From Paludibacteraceae bacterium (GTDB lineage: Bacteria > Bacteroidota > Bacteroidia > Bacteroidales > Paludibacteraceae), in NCBI GenBank assembly GCA_017477325.1, contig JAFUWV010000009.1, forward strand, positions 20,398 to 84,397: a DNA stretch of 64,000 nt. Direction: 5' to 3'. The notes under the pieces were generated by a model. It was not told the DNA's origin, ran no database searches, and saw nothing but the letters and a program-made list of their open reading frames with translations. Position 1 is the first letter of the stretch, and the number at the start of each line of letters is the position of its first letter. Positions 35,593 through 44,384 of the stretch are shown piece by piece. The translations under genes were made by a program, and so were the position numbers.

Positions 35593-36522
35593 ATGATATC
35601 AGTAGTAATACCTTTATATAACAAGGAGCAAGCTATCCTAAAAACTATTGAGTCTGTACTCAATCAGACTTATTCTGATTTTGAGATCGTAGTTGTTGAT
35701 GATGGCTCTAAAGATACTAGTTTGAAAGTTGTGCAGTCGATTGACGACTCTAGACTTCGGGTAATACATAAAGAAAATGGTGGTGTGTCGTCGGCACGAA
35801 ATAGGGGAATCAGAGAAGCGAAAGGCGACTATATTGCATTACTTGACGGAGATGATATTTGGGAACCAACATTCTTAGAAGAACAAATAAAGCTGATTTG
35901 CGATTTTCCACAAGCCGGCATGTGGGGAGTCAATACTGCATTCATTAAGCATGGTAAGCAGCAGAAATGGGAGCAAGGAATGGGTAATGGTTTTCGTGGA
36001 TATGTGGAAGACTATTTTGGAACTACACATAACGACTTGTATTGCTCTTCATCGGTCATAATAAAGAAAGAAGTGTTCTCCGTATCAGGATACTTCGACG
36101 AACGCATCAGTTCATCTGAAGACCTCGATATGTGGTTCCGTATTATTCTGCATTTTCCAGTTGTCTTTTATGACAAAGTGCTCGTTTATTATAACCAGGA
36201 TGCCGAAAATCGTGTAGCTTACGATACCGACATGCGCTTCCCACTCACAAAAGACATTAAATTCTATTTTGATAAATTCTTACCCTACTGCGAATCTAAT
36301 CCCATCTTCTCACATTTTATAAATAACTATGTTGCTGCCGGCTTGCTAAAGGATGGCTATTATTTTGGGACCAAACAAGAACAACACGATTCGGATATCG
36401 TGGTTAGGAAATTACGTTATAAAGATATTCATCCCAAGTATCGCTGGATTTTCAAGTCTCCACGTTGGTTTGGAAGGTTGGTTTATAAAGTTGTAACATT
36501 GAAGAAAAAAATTTTAGTTTAA
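35593..36522 (+). CDS. GT2-family glycosyltransferase
   Basis: A 309-residue GT-A enzyme with ISVVIPLYNKEQAILKTIESVL, VVDDGSKDTS, GGVSSARNRGIREAKGDYIALLDGDDIWEP (DGDD metal site) and SSSEDLDMWFRI. The ATG at 35593 puts the family's ISVVIP strand at the N-terminus; a TTG frame to 35572 adds seven unlike residues and is not preferred. It is likely one of the repeat-unit transferases. Confidence 0.85.
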   Translation: MISVVIPLYNKEQAILKTIESVLNQTYSDFEIVVVDDGSKDTSLKVVQSIDDSRLRVIHKENGGVSSARNRGIREAKGDYIALLDGDDIWEPTFLEEQIKLICDFPQAGMWGVNTAFIKHGKQQKWEQGMGNGFRGYVEDYFGTTHNDLYCSSSVIIKKEVFSVSGYFDERISSSEDLDMWFRIILHFPVVFYDKVLVYYNQDAENRVAYDTDMRFPLTKDIKFYFDKFLPYCESNPIFSHFINNYVAAGLLKDGYYFGTKQEQHDSDIVVRKLRYKDIHPKYRWIFKSPRWFGRLVYKVVTLKKKILV

Positions 36523-36542
36523 AGTGGGAGAACTTAAAAGAT

Positions 36543-37544
36543 ATGCCAACAAAAACAAAAATATCTGTAGCTGTCATTACTTACAATCAAGAAGATACTA
36601 TTGCTCAAACACTTGATAGTATCCTCTGTCAGCAAGGTGATTTCGAGCTTGAACTTGTCATAGGGGAGGACTGCTCAACCGACAGAACCCTTACTATCTG
36701 TCGACAATTTGCAGATAAATATCCCGGTCAGGTTAAGTTGCTTAGCGGTCCTGTTAATCTCGGTATCACTGCCAACTATTTCCGTACTCTCAAAGCATGC
36801 ACGGGAGATTTCATTGGAGATATCGCAGGCGATGACTTCTATTGTGATGATAGTGCGCTTAACAAGCAGTTAAATTATATGTTAGAGCATCCGGAGGTTG
36901 GAGTGATGGGTTCTAATGGCTATCGTTATTATGTCCGTCAAGACCGCAAAGAACCAGGTCTTAATCCCGCCATAACTATAGAATCTGACAAGGCTCGTGA
37001 ATTCTATTTTTCGGCAAACTACTCTGGCGGGGTGTATTTCAAACCTGTTGGTATGATGATTCGTCACAATATGCTTGACTTTATCGATTTCGACGAGATT
37101 GTGCGTCGCCAACTGCCAGTAGAAGATTATCCTATACAAGCCATCTGGTCGCAGCACACACATTTTGCATGCCTCCCCGACCTGCTCGTCACCTATCGTA
37201 TATATAAAGAGTCTGCTACTTTCGTGTCTTTCGAGCATCCCAAGTACCTCAGTTATCATCATGGACTTGCCGATACTCGGCGCTATCTGAACGAGCTGTT
37301 TCCTGAGGATGCTTGTTTTACCGAGCAGCAGCTTCAAGATTACGAGTTTTATAAAGAGTTTCTGCTATATCTGCATCGGCTGCAATACCGCGAGGCCAAG
37401 CAGCTGATGAAACGCTACGAGTACCTTGCTGCCGAACCGCACTATCGACAGGCACGTCGTTTTATGTGCTCATGGCTACATTTCATAGCGTTCCATTTCT
37501 ACAAAGAACAAGTATATCACAAACATGGGATAGATGAGTTATAG
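36543..37544 (+). CDS. GT2-family glycosyltransferase
   Basis: A 333-residue GT-A enzyme: ISVAVITYNQEDTIAQTLDSIL, IGEDCSTDRT, NLGITANYFRTLKACTGDFIGDIAGDDFYCDD (the AGDDF metal motif), then a long helical tail (DYEFYKEFLLYLHRLQYREAKQLMKRYEYL). The first half is AT-rich and the second half more GC-rich, a mosaic look shared with the wzt-like gene. It ends the first GT block; a new promoter follows. Confidence 0.83.
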   Translation: MPTKTKISVAVITYNQEDTIAQTLDSILCQQGDFELELVIGEDCSTDRTLTICRQFADKYPGQVKLLSGPVNLGITANYFRTLKACTGDFIGDIAGDDFYCDDSALNKQLNYMLEHPEVGVMGSNGYRYYVRQDRKEPGLNPAITIESDKAREFYFSANYSGGVYFKPVGMMIRHNMLDFIDFDEIVRRQLPVEDYPIQAIWSQHTHFACLPDLLVTYRIYKESATFVSFEHPKYLSYHHGLADTRRYLNELFPEDACFTEQQLQDYEFYKEFLLYLHRLQYREAKQLMKRYEYLAAEPHYRQARRFMCSWLHFIAFHFYKEQVYHKHGIDEL

Positions 37545-37623
37545 GCATAGAGTTTATGGGAGTGTGCCTGCTATTTAGAATGCAAGTGAGCATGGTTATA
37601 AATCAGCATATCCACATGTAGTG

Positions 37624-37655
37624 TTTGCAAATATTAGAAAAAAGTACTACCTTTG
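37624..37655 (+). promoter_or_regulatory. promoter for the third FdtA-like gene
   Basis: TTTG (37624-37627), 20 bases, TACCTTTG (37648-37655): a full Bacteroidales promoter in the middle of the glycan locus, 87 bases before the start codon. Confidence 0.7.
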
Positions 37656-37742
37656 TGCTGTGAAAATAATTGTTATACTATAATTGTGAGATAAGAGAGG
37701 TCTTTTCTTCGAAGCATATCTCAACTCTAATAATTCTTGGTA

Positions 37743-38180
37743 ATGAAACGCACCACCATAGACGATTGCCATCTCATTGATCTACGCAAAATCTCCGACC
37801 CGCGTGGTAATCTCACCCCAATTGAGGGTGGAAAAGATATTCCCTTCGATATCAAACGTGTATATTATCTTTATGATGTACCGGGAGGAGAAAGTCGTGG
37901 AGCACATGCACATAAGCAGTTATATCAACTCATTATTGCTGCGAGTGGTTCTTTCACGGTGACGCTTGATGACGGAACAAATAAGAAATCTTTCAATCTC
38001 AATCGTTCCTATTATGGTTTGCTTGTTGTGCCTGGTATATGGCGCGACTTGGACGACTTCTCGTCAGGAGCTGTCCTTTTTTGCCTGGCAAGCGAACATT
38101 ATGATGCCTCCGACTATATCCGCGATTATGATGAGTTTTTGAAGTATAAAGGAGTGAAGGCTGAGCGAATTATTGAGTGA
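37743..38180 (+). CDS. FdtA/WxcM-like sugar 3,4-ketoisomerase paralogue 3
   Basis: A 145-residue cupin with the full motif SRGAHAHK (His55, His57), SDPRGNLTPIEGG, FDIKRVYYLYDVPGGE and RSYYGLLVVPGIWRDL. It is closer to paralogue 2 than to paralogue 1. The ATG at 37743 is preferred over an in-frame TTG six bases upstream. It has its own promoter and is more GC-rich than paralogues 1 and 2, which suggests a separate arrival. It is separated from the FdtC- and FdtB-like genes by the 6-kb defence-like island. Confidence 0.85.
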   Translation: MKRTTIDDCHLIDLRKISDPRGNLTPIEGGKDIPFDIKRVYYLYDVPGGESRGAHAHKQLYQLIIAASGSFTVTLDDGTNKKSFNLNRSYYGLLVVPGIWRDLDDFSSGAVLFCLASEHYDASDYIRDYDEFLKYKGVKAERIIE

Positions 38181-38436
38181 TGAAGGTTTAATAAATGAAT
38201 TTGCATTATATACTTAAACCGACTCACCACCGACTGTGAAGCGAAATAGCCGCACCGAGAATATCCAGTGGACATTCGAAGGTGAAAGAGTGCCTCGGAT
38301 GGCACTCCGAGTGTCGGTCCCGACGAGTCCCCATTCGGAGGGTTAGAACGGCACATAGAATTTTGCAGCGCGCGAGTTTCGGAGAAACATAGAAGACCTT
38401 ATAGCGGGAGATGACCGAGAGACAAATAATTAGAAA
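38181..38436. other. structured non-coding gap before the DUF1016 gene
   Basis: No gene. Two overlapping helices at 38289-38311 (AGTGCC with GGCACT, and CTCGGA with TCCGAG) have the order of a pseudoknot. A GTCGG/CCGAC hairpin at 38313-38324 follows, and then the left 20-base direct repeat at 38403-38422. Confidence 0.4.
38403..38422 (+). repeat. left 20-base direct repeat flanking the DUF1016 gene
   Basis: AGCGGGAGATGACCGAGAGA, identical to 39686-39705, bracketing the nuclease gene. Confidence 0.85.
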
Positions 38437-39672
38437 ATGAAAGAAGAAAACGATTTATCAGAGCAGCCGCGTATAGTGAAATCTCACGACATACGTATTG
38501 ATACGGACTACGCGGAATGGATAGCCGAGTTAAAGCATCGGTACCGTTCGGCGCAAGTGAAAGCCTCTGTGCGCGTGAATGCGGAGAAGTTGCTCTTCAA
38601 TTGGGAATTGGGATGTGACTTGGTGCAAAAGAAAGCAGAAGAACGTTGGGGCACAGGAGTAGTGGAGCAAGTCAGCCTTGATCTCCAACGCGAGTTTCCG
38701 AATGCGGAAGGATTCTCTGCCAAGAACCTTTGGTTCATGAAGAAATGGTATCTGTTTTATTCATCTCCAGAGGCTCAAGAAAGACTCTACCAACTTGGTG
38801 GAGAAATAGAGACGGGAAAACTCTTACAGCCTGTTAGAGAATTACCCAACTCAAAACTCTACCAGCCTGGTAGAGAAATTCCAAATACAAAACTGCACCA
38901 GACTGGTGCAGAATTTCCTGCTCCATTTGCATTAGTCCCTTGGAGACATCATGTAGAGATTATCTCCAAATGCAAATCCGTTGATGAAGCGTTGTTCTAT
39001 ATAGGTAAGACGATAGAGCAGGGGATGAGTCGTGCGGCATTGGTAAATTGCATCAAGGTAAACTTGTACGAACATCAAGGAAAGATACTCAATAACTTTG
39101 CAGAGCACATGCCTGCTTTGCAGAGTAAGCTGGTGCAAGAGGTGCTCAAGGAGAACTATGACTTCGGCTTCGCAACCGTGAAGCATGAGATTTACGATGA
39201 GCAGGAGTTAGAAGAAGCATTGAGCAAAAGTGTAACGGATCTTTTGTTGGAACTCGGAACCGGCTTTGCGTTCATTGGAAGACAGAAGGAACTGATAGCC
39301 GGGGATACGACGCGCAAGATTGATTTACTCTTCTATCATATCCGCTTGCGCTGCTATGTGGTGTGCGAACTGAAAGCTAAAGCTTTTGAACCGGAGTTCG
39401 CCGGGAAACTGAATTTTTACGTCAATGCAGTGGATGACTTGTTGAAAGCAGAGGAAGACAATCCAACGATAGGCTTGCTTATCTGTTCGGATATGAATAA
39501 GGCAGATGTTCAATGGTCATTTCGAGGCATCAGCACACCAATGGGAGTGGCAACATATAATAATGTACGCATCAAGGACATGCTTCCGACGCAAGAGCAA
39601 CTGAAGGAACGCATGGAACTCCTGCAAAAAGAAATGCGTGAAACTAAACGATTAATGAAAGCAAATAAGTAA
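38437..39672 (+). CDS. PDDEXK nuclease family protein (DUF1016/YhcG)
   Basis: A 411-residue protein. The N-terminal DUF1016 domain (about 25-115; VRVNAEKLLFNWELGCDLV, WGTGVVEQVSLDLQREFP) is followed by a variable linker (about 117-160). The C-terminal PDDEXK domain has GDTTRKIDLLFYH and YVVCELKAK supplying the acidic and Lys residues. Family members occur beside restriction systems and in defence islands; a role in DNA cleavage or repair of foreign DNA is inferred. The linker is built from four 36-base units, each holding a 19-base palindrome. Identical 20-base direct repeats flank the gene. Confidence 0.85.
   Translation: MKEENDLSEQPRIVKSHDIRIDTDYAEWIAELKHRYRSAQVKASVRVNAEKLLFNWELGCDLVQKKAEERWGTGVVEQVSLDLQREFPNAEGFSAKNLWFMKKWYLFYSSPEAQERLYQLGGEIETGKLLQPVRELPNSKLYQPGREIPNTKLHQTGAEFPAPFALVPWRHHVEIISKCKSVDEALFYIGKTIEQGMSRAALVNCIKVNLYEHQGKILNNFAEHMPALQSKLVQEVLKENYDFGFATVKHEIYDEQELEEALSKSVTDLLLELGTGFAFIGRQKELIAGDTTRKIDLLFYHIRLRCYVVCELKAKAFEPEFAGKLNFYVNAVDDLLKAEEDNPTIGLLICSDMNKADVQWSFRGISTPMGVATYNNVRIKDMLPTQEQLKERMELLQKEMRETKRLMKANK
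38785..38911 (+). repeat. four in-frame 36-base units with covarying palindromes
   Basis: Palindromes start at 38785, 38821, 38857 and 38893, exactly 36 bases apart. The third (CTCTACCAGcCTGGTAGAG) and fourth (CTGCACCAGaCTGGTGCAG) are perfect 9-base arms with different sequence, so the arms changed together. They encode KLYQPGREIPNT-like 12-residue repeats. Confidence 0.9.
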
Positions 39673-39685
39673 TCACTGAGCGACG

Positions 39686-39705
39686 AGCGGGAGATGACCG
39701 AGAGA
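39686..39705 (+). repeat. right 20-base direct repeat flanking the DUF1016 gene
   Basis: Identical to 38403-38422; the copies are 1,283 bases apart. The rest of the gap to 39850 shows no gene. Confidence 0.85.
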
Positions 39706-39850
39706 AGACCGAGACAAAAATGCGTAAGAGGATGTGACTAAACCTGAAAAAGGTTAAGAGAGAAAATAGTATAAAACAAAAATAATGTTGATAATACATG
39801 ATATGAATATCATTTAAAAATTTACAAACTGCTAAAAAAATAATGGATTT

Positions 39851-41578
39851 ATGCAATACTACGAAAAATTTGAAACAGAAACAGGTCTTATAAGCAGATA
39901 TTCTGCTGACAAGGCTTTTTTGATATGGGCAATGGGGCTTTATCTTGATATACAGGATTTAGAATCAATGGCCGATGATAATCTTACAGACAATGGGGAT
40001 GACCACGGCATTGATTTTCTTCGATATGATGAGGATGCTGGAGTATTATATTTGGCACAAGGCTACCATACAAACAAGGTTAAGCAGAGTGCACCAGCAT
40101 CAAAAGCCGCCGACTTAAATGCCGCTTGTGCTTGGCTGATGAATGGAGAAATAGAAAGATTCAACCCTGAAATCCGCGAAAATATTATTGAAGCACGAAC
40201 CGCAATATTAAATGATGATGTTCAGAAGATTACTCTTGTCTATGCACATAACTGCGGTGAGTCTGTTGAAGTCCATCAAGAACTTGAGATGGCTAAACAA
40301 ACGCTTATCTCCTTGTTAGGCGAGAGGCAGATAGAAGTGATCTATATTGAGCTGGGTAATGAATCATTAGAAAGGATATTTCAAAATCAAGCAGCGAACA
40401 TCATTGTGACCGAGGATATTGAGTGCCCATTTCAAGTAAAATACACCGAGGAGGCAGGTATCTGGAAAGCGGCAATACTTTCTATTACAGGGCAATGGTT
40501 GCGAGAATTATACAATAGGTATGCAGGTGATCTGTTTTCCGCTAACTATCGCGGTTTTTTAGGTAATTCAAGACAGAGAATCAATAATGGCATCAAGGCA
40601 ACTGCTGAAAGAGCTCCTAAGAATTTTTGGGCTTTCAACAATGGTATTACAATACTTACTACTCATATACAACAAAAGCCCGAAAAAACTACGCTTTCAG
40701 GGATGGCAATCATCAATGGAGCACAAACAACCGGATCTATTGGTGCAATTCCGTTGTCTGTTGATTTGTCCGAGGTTAATATCCTTGCTCGCGTGATTGA
40801 ATGTTCTGATCCCGAAACTATTAATTCAATTGTAAAGTTTAATAACACTCAGAACAAGATAACTGCATGGGATTCGTTCAGCAATGATCCTATTCAGATT
40901 CAACTACAGGATGAGTTTAAACAACTCGGACATGAATATAATATTAAGCGTGGATTTAGCAACCGTGAAAGTATGCTTTCTGTAGAAGCGGCGTTGCAAC
41001 CGTTATTAGCTATCTCAGGAAAATACAAGGATGCCAATCGAAGTAAAACCTATCTATTTGAGTCAAGGTCTCTTTATACTGAAGCATTCGAACATCGCGG
41101 TGCTCGCAATTTGTTATTTGCATGCTGCTTAAACACTTGCTTGCAAGTTATCAAATCAGAAAACAAAGAATTAGTAGAATTAGGTAGTTCTGAGGTTAGT
41201 GAAACAGACAAGCAAACACGTAATGTACTTGCAGTTATTAAATTCAAATATTACATTATTAGTATTATTGCAGAGTCACTACATAAATTATTCAGTTCTC
41301 TTATCGAGACTAAAAGGATTAGTTTTACGCCAGATTATGCAAAGTCAGTTGCTTATGATTATAACACTCTTGTCAACTTGCTAAAACCGATCGTTAATCT
41401 TATGCTCCCTATTGTCGTAAAAGAACTGGGCGATGACTTCTATTCCAAGTATAATGATGCAACAACTGTGGATGCTATAGCGAGTAATGTTGAAACATCA
41501 CTTAATTCGCTTAAGGCCATTTCTTCCGAAGTCCAGACAAAGTTATTAGAAATGGCCAATATGGTTTGCAATGGTTAA
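39851..41578 (+). CDS. AIPR family protein (abortive infection phage resistance)
   Basis: A 575-residue protein of the AIPR family (Pfam AIPR, named for abortive-infection phage resistance). Hallmarks are GIDFLRYDEDAGVLYLAQGY near residue 55-75, RGFLGNSRQRINNGIKATAERAPKNFWAFNNGITIL (about 235-270) and GMAIINGAQTTGSI (about 280-293). Then come SIVKFNNTQNKITAWD and a helical C-terminal half. The N-terminal segment resembles a PDDEXK-like restriction fold in some relatives. Members occur alone or beside restriction and other defence genes. It starts the probable AIPR-MBL-TM-MBL operon. Activity against phage is inferred from the family. Confidence 0.85.
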   Translation: MQYYEKFETETGLISRYSADKAFLIWAMGLYLDIQDLESMADDNLTDNGDDHGIDFLRYDEDAGVLYLAQGYHTNKVKQSAPASKAADLNAACAWLMNGEIERFNPEIRENIIEARTAILNDDVQKITLVYAHNCGESVEVHQELEMAKQTLISLLGERQIEVIYIELGNESLERIFQNQAANIIVTEDIECPFQVKYTEEAGIWKAAILSITGQWLRELYNRYAGDLFSANYRGFLGNSRQRINNGIKATAERAPKNFWAFNNGITILTTHIQQKPEKTTLSGMAIINGAQTTGSIGAIPLSVDLSEVNILARVIECSDPETINSIVKFNNTQNKITAWDSFSNDPIQIQLQDEFKQLGHEYNIKRGFSNRESMLSVEAALQPLLAISGKYKDANRSKTYLFESRSLYTEAFEHRGARNLLFACCLNTCLQVIKSENKELVELGSSEVSETDKQTRNVLAVIKFKYYIISIIAESLHKLFSSLIETKRISFTPDYAKSVAYDYNTLVNLLKPIVNLMLPIVVKELGDDFYSKYNDATTVDAIASNVETSLNSLKAISSEVQTKLLEMANMVCNG

Positions 41579-41644
41579 TATTACTAAAGGTAGCTATAGC
41601 TATTATTGAAATGGATAATAATTATAGTTTATAATCATATTAAT

Positions 41645-42661
41645 ATGGCAAGAATTCACTTCCTAAATGTTAAAGAAGGAGATTGTTCAATCATCCAACA
41701 TGAGAATGGTCCTGTAACTATGATTGATGTAAGTAATGCATTTATACCTCAAGTGGAAGATGCAGAATCTGCTGAAGTTATAGAGAAAGCATTTGCAGTT
41801 GAAGCACTAAAGGGTAATTATAATCAAAAAGCTAATCCTACTAATCCGATAGAATATTTAAATACCATTGGCGTAACAGAAATTTTTAGGTATATCCAAA
41901 CGCATCCGGATATGGATCATATGGATGGTTTAGCTGCTCTCCGGCGAAGTTTCCAAATTTATAATTTCTGGGATACAAAGAATAATAAACAAATTGAATG
42001 GCATGCACCATTTGAAGGTGGGTATAAAAAAGAAGATTGGGATTGCTACCAGCAATTAAGAGTAAGCACTGCAAATCCCAAATCCTTATTTTTTGAAGAT
42101 GGTGCTTGTGAAAAGTACTTTGCTAAAGATGATCATGATAATTTAAAACAAGATGATTATCTTGAAATCTTATCACCAACCTCTCAACTCATAACTTCAG
42201 CAAATAATAATGGTGAATGGAATGATAGTTCCTATGTGATTTTATACCATATTCATGGGAGAAAGGTCTTGTTTTGCGGAGATGCAGGAGACCGCACAAT
42301 TGCACACTTACTGGAATTACACTCTGAAGCGATCAAAAATATAGATGTTTTAATTGCTCCTCACCACGGAAGAGATAGCGATAAAGATTTTGGTTTTTTA
42401 GATATAATGAAGCCAAAGATAACCTTGTTTGGAAACGCTGATTCTAAAGATATGGCTTACCAGCCATGGATTGACCGGAATTTGATAAAATTCACGAACA
42501 ACCAAATTGGTGATGCTGTATTGGAAGTGTCGTTAAATAAATTTGCTATATATGTATCCAATAAATCATTTGTAGATGCATTTAGGTCAAAAAATAAATT
42601 TCAAGAAACTCAACCACATGTACTACTAAATGGAATGTGGTTATTATGGAAAATACAATGA
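41645..42661 (+). CDS. ComEC/Rec2-like metallo-beta-lactamase-fold protein 1
   Basis: A 338-residue soluble MBL-fold hydrolase. FLNVKEGDCSII (6-17) matches the ComEC-type opening FLDVGQGD. The metal motif THPDMDHMDGL gives His87, Asp89, Asp91 and His92 (the HxDxDH form typical of ComEC-like domains). FCGDAGD (about 210) and PHHGRDSD (about 239) complete the site. The start at 41645 is preferred because a 13-codon extension upstream is unlike the family. The stop overlaps the next ATG. It may cleave nucleic acid or a nucleotide signal; this is inference. Confidence 0.78.
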   Translation: MARIHFLNVKEGDCSIIQHENGPVTMIDVSNAFIPQVEDAESAEVIEKAFAVEALKGNYNQKANPTNPIEYLNTIGVTEIFRYIQTHPDMDHMDGLAALRRSFQIYNFWDTKNNKQIEWHAPFEGGYKKEDWDCYQQLRVSTANPKSLFFEDGACEKYFAKDDHDNLKQDDYLEILSPTSQLITSANNNGEWNDSSYVILYHIHGRKVLFCGDAGDRTIAHLLELHSEAIKNIDVLIAPHHGRDSDKDFGFLDIMKPKITLFGNADSKDMAYQPWIDRNLIKFTNNQIGDAVLEVSLNKFAIYVSNKSFVDAFRSKNKFQETQPHVLLNGMWLLWKIQ

Positions 42662-43365
42662 AAAATAATTATTATTTATATGCTCGATTATTTCCGACAA
42701 TATTAACAGCAATCCCAATGATTGTGTTTTATGCGAATGTTATACATCCGATTGTGGAAAAGAATCTATCTGTTGTATGGGAATATCTGCCGATGTTGAC
42801 TGATATTTCGGTAAATGCTGCATTTATCTTCCTTTTAGTTATGGTAAATCGTTACTTGTCTAAGGTTATTTTTCAAAAATGTTATTTTGAAGACGAATTG
42901 AAAATGCCAACAACAGAATGGTTACTTCCAAACTCAACAATATGCGATAAATCTACACGCAATAGGATATATCAATTGATACAAAAGGATTTGAATATAG
43001 ATTTACGAAAAGACCTCAAATCGTTTCTTAATGAGAATGATAAGCGTAAACATGTTGCGCAAGTTGTAGGAATTATACGAAATGGGTTAAGAGACAATAC
43101 TATGTTACTGCAGCACAACATAGAGTACGGCTTTTTTAGGAATTTGATAGGAGGCTCAGTATTAGCTGTGTTGTTTTCGATTGGAATTATAGTAGTATCT
43201 ACCTGTGATAATGATAATGGATTGTTATGGACAGGCATTGTGATGTTAGTCTTTTATATATTACCGATAGTTTTATCTAAACGTATCATTCGGGCTCATG
43301 GGGAAAACTATGCAAGTGTGTTTTTTAAAGAATACGAGAGTTCTAAAAAATCACAAACTTTATGA
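42658..43365 (+). CDS. four-helix membrane protein between two MBL genes
   Basis: A 235-residue membrane protein, family not recognised. It has helices at about 11-30, 48-66, 163-182 and 189-206, with a charged cytoplasmic domain (about 67-160; NRIYQLIQKDLNIDLRKDLKSFLNENDKRKH). The arrangement, a pair of helices at each end around a soluble core, is reminiscent of membrane effectors in signalling-type phage defence, but no homology can be claimed. The start at 42658 overlaps the MBL1 stop as ATGA; in-frame starts at 42646 and 42637 are alternatives. It overlaps MBL2 by four bases, so all three genes are tightly coupled. Confidence 0.7.
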   Translation: MKNNYYLYARLFPTILTAIPMIVFYANVIHPIVEKNLSVVWEYLPMLTDISVNAAFIFLLVMVNRYLSKVIFQKCYFEDELKMPTTEWLLPNSTICDKSTRNRIYQLIQKDLNIDLRKDLKSFLNENDKRKHVAQVVGIIRNGLRDNTMLLQHNIEYGFFRNLIGGSVLAVLFSIGIIVVSTCDNDNGLLWTGIVMLVFYILPIVLSKRIIRAHGENYASVFFKEYESSKKSQTL

Positions 43366-44384
43366 TTACAAAATACGAAATAGATTTTTTGAGTGTCAAA
43401 GATGCAGATGCTATCTTAATTCATTTCGTTGATGATGTGTATGGAGAGAGGATTATAGCTATTGACGCTGGCAGATATAGTGACGGTGATATCGTGTCTT
43501 CTTTTGTTGAGAAGTATTATAAACGCAATTATATTGATATCGCAGTATGTACACACTGCGACGATGATCATTATGGTGGATTTGTAAAAATAATAGAAGA
43601 GCAAATTAAATATCCAGTAACAGGATTCAAAATTAACTCTCTATGGGTAAATGATCCAGGTGCATTTGTTGAGGCTTCTGATGTGAAATATTACCGAAGT
43701 AACGCAAATGTTAAAATAGAAGCACGTTCCGTATACACTTTGTATGACGGAAAAAATTTGTTGGAGTTGGCTAAACAAGCAAAAGTGCCGATGAGAGATG
43801 TGTTCTCTTTTGGTGGCGCACCTTGGAGCGTATACAATGGGGCTGTAGAAATACTAGGTCCGACTCTGTCTTATTATAAAACGTTAGTTCCTAATTTACG
43901 TCATGCCTTAGAGCCATATAAATCTGATGAAGATATTTCCGATGACACAAGTATGGAATATGGTAATTGTATAAGTCCCAAATTAGATGCTGTAGGAGAC
44001 GATACTTCTACGCATAATCAATCAAGTGCGATAATTATGTTCAGTCCTGGAGATGGTAATAAGTTTATCTTTATGGGGGATGCTGGGCGTGATGCATTTA
44101 ATAATATGTTAGGAAGTGATAGAAATAAAATGCAGAATGCTCTTGTGTTAAAGGTTCCGCATCACGGAAGTAAGTATAATATGGATAGCACAATGATTAA
44201 CTTTATCAATCCAACAATTGCGGTAGTTTCTGCAGAGAGTACAGAAAAGTACTTTAGCCCACTTGTGAAAAATGCTTTAAAGCGCAAAGGGGTTTTTGTA
44301 TACTCAACAATGAATAGTGGGCATCTTTGGTATAATCATGGCTTTGAAGAGCGCGTGGGGTATACTTCAGCCGATATTATGTAA
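43362..44384 (+). CDS. ComEC/Rec2-like metallo-beta-lactamase-fold protein 2
   Basis: A 340-residue soluble MBL-fold protein. EIDFLSVKDADAIL (6-19) is the ComEC-type opening, THCDDDHYGG gives His65, Asp67, Asp69 and His70 (HxDxDH again), and FMGDAGRD and VPHHGSKYNMD follow. NSGHLWYNHGFEERVG is at the end. It shares the plan of MBL protein 1 but has a different middle (about 75-190), so the two are diverged paralogues. Its start overlaps the membrane-protein stop. The pairing of two such enzymes around one membrane protein is unusual. Confidence 0.78.
   Translation: MITKYEIDFLSVKDADAILIHFVDDVYGERIIAIDAGRYSDGDIVSSFVEKYYKRNYIDIAVCTHCDDDHYGGFVKIIEEQIKYPVTGFKINSLWVNDPGAFVEASDVKYYRSNANVKIEARSVYTLYDGKNLLELAKQAKVPMRDVFSFGGAPWSVYNGAVEILGPTLSYYKTLVPNLRHALEPYKSDEDISDDTSMEYGNCISPKLDAVGDDTSTHNQSSAIIMFSPGDGNKFIFMGDAGRDAFNNMLGSDRNKMQNALVLKVPHHGSKYNMDSTMINFINPTIAVVSAESTEKYFSPLVKNALKRKGVFVYSTMNSGHLWYNHGFEERVGYTSADIM

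Noticed and set aside
38785-38911. 36-base periodic repeats as a CRISPR array
   Set aside because: They lie in frame in a conserved gene family and the parts between palindromes are similar, not unique spacers.
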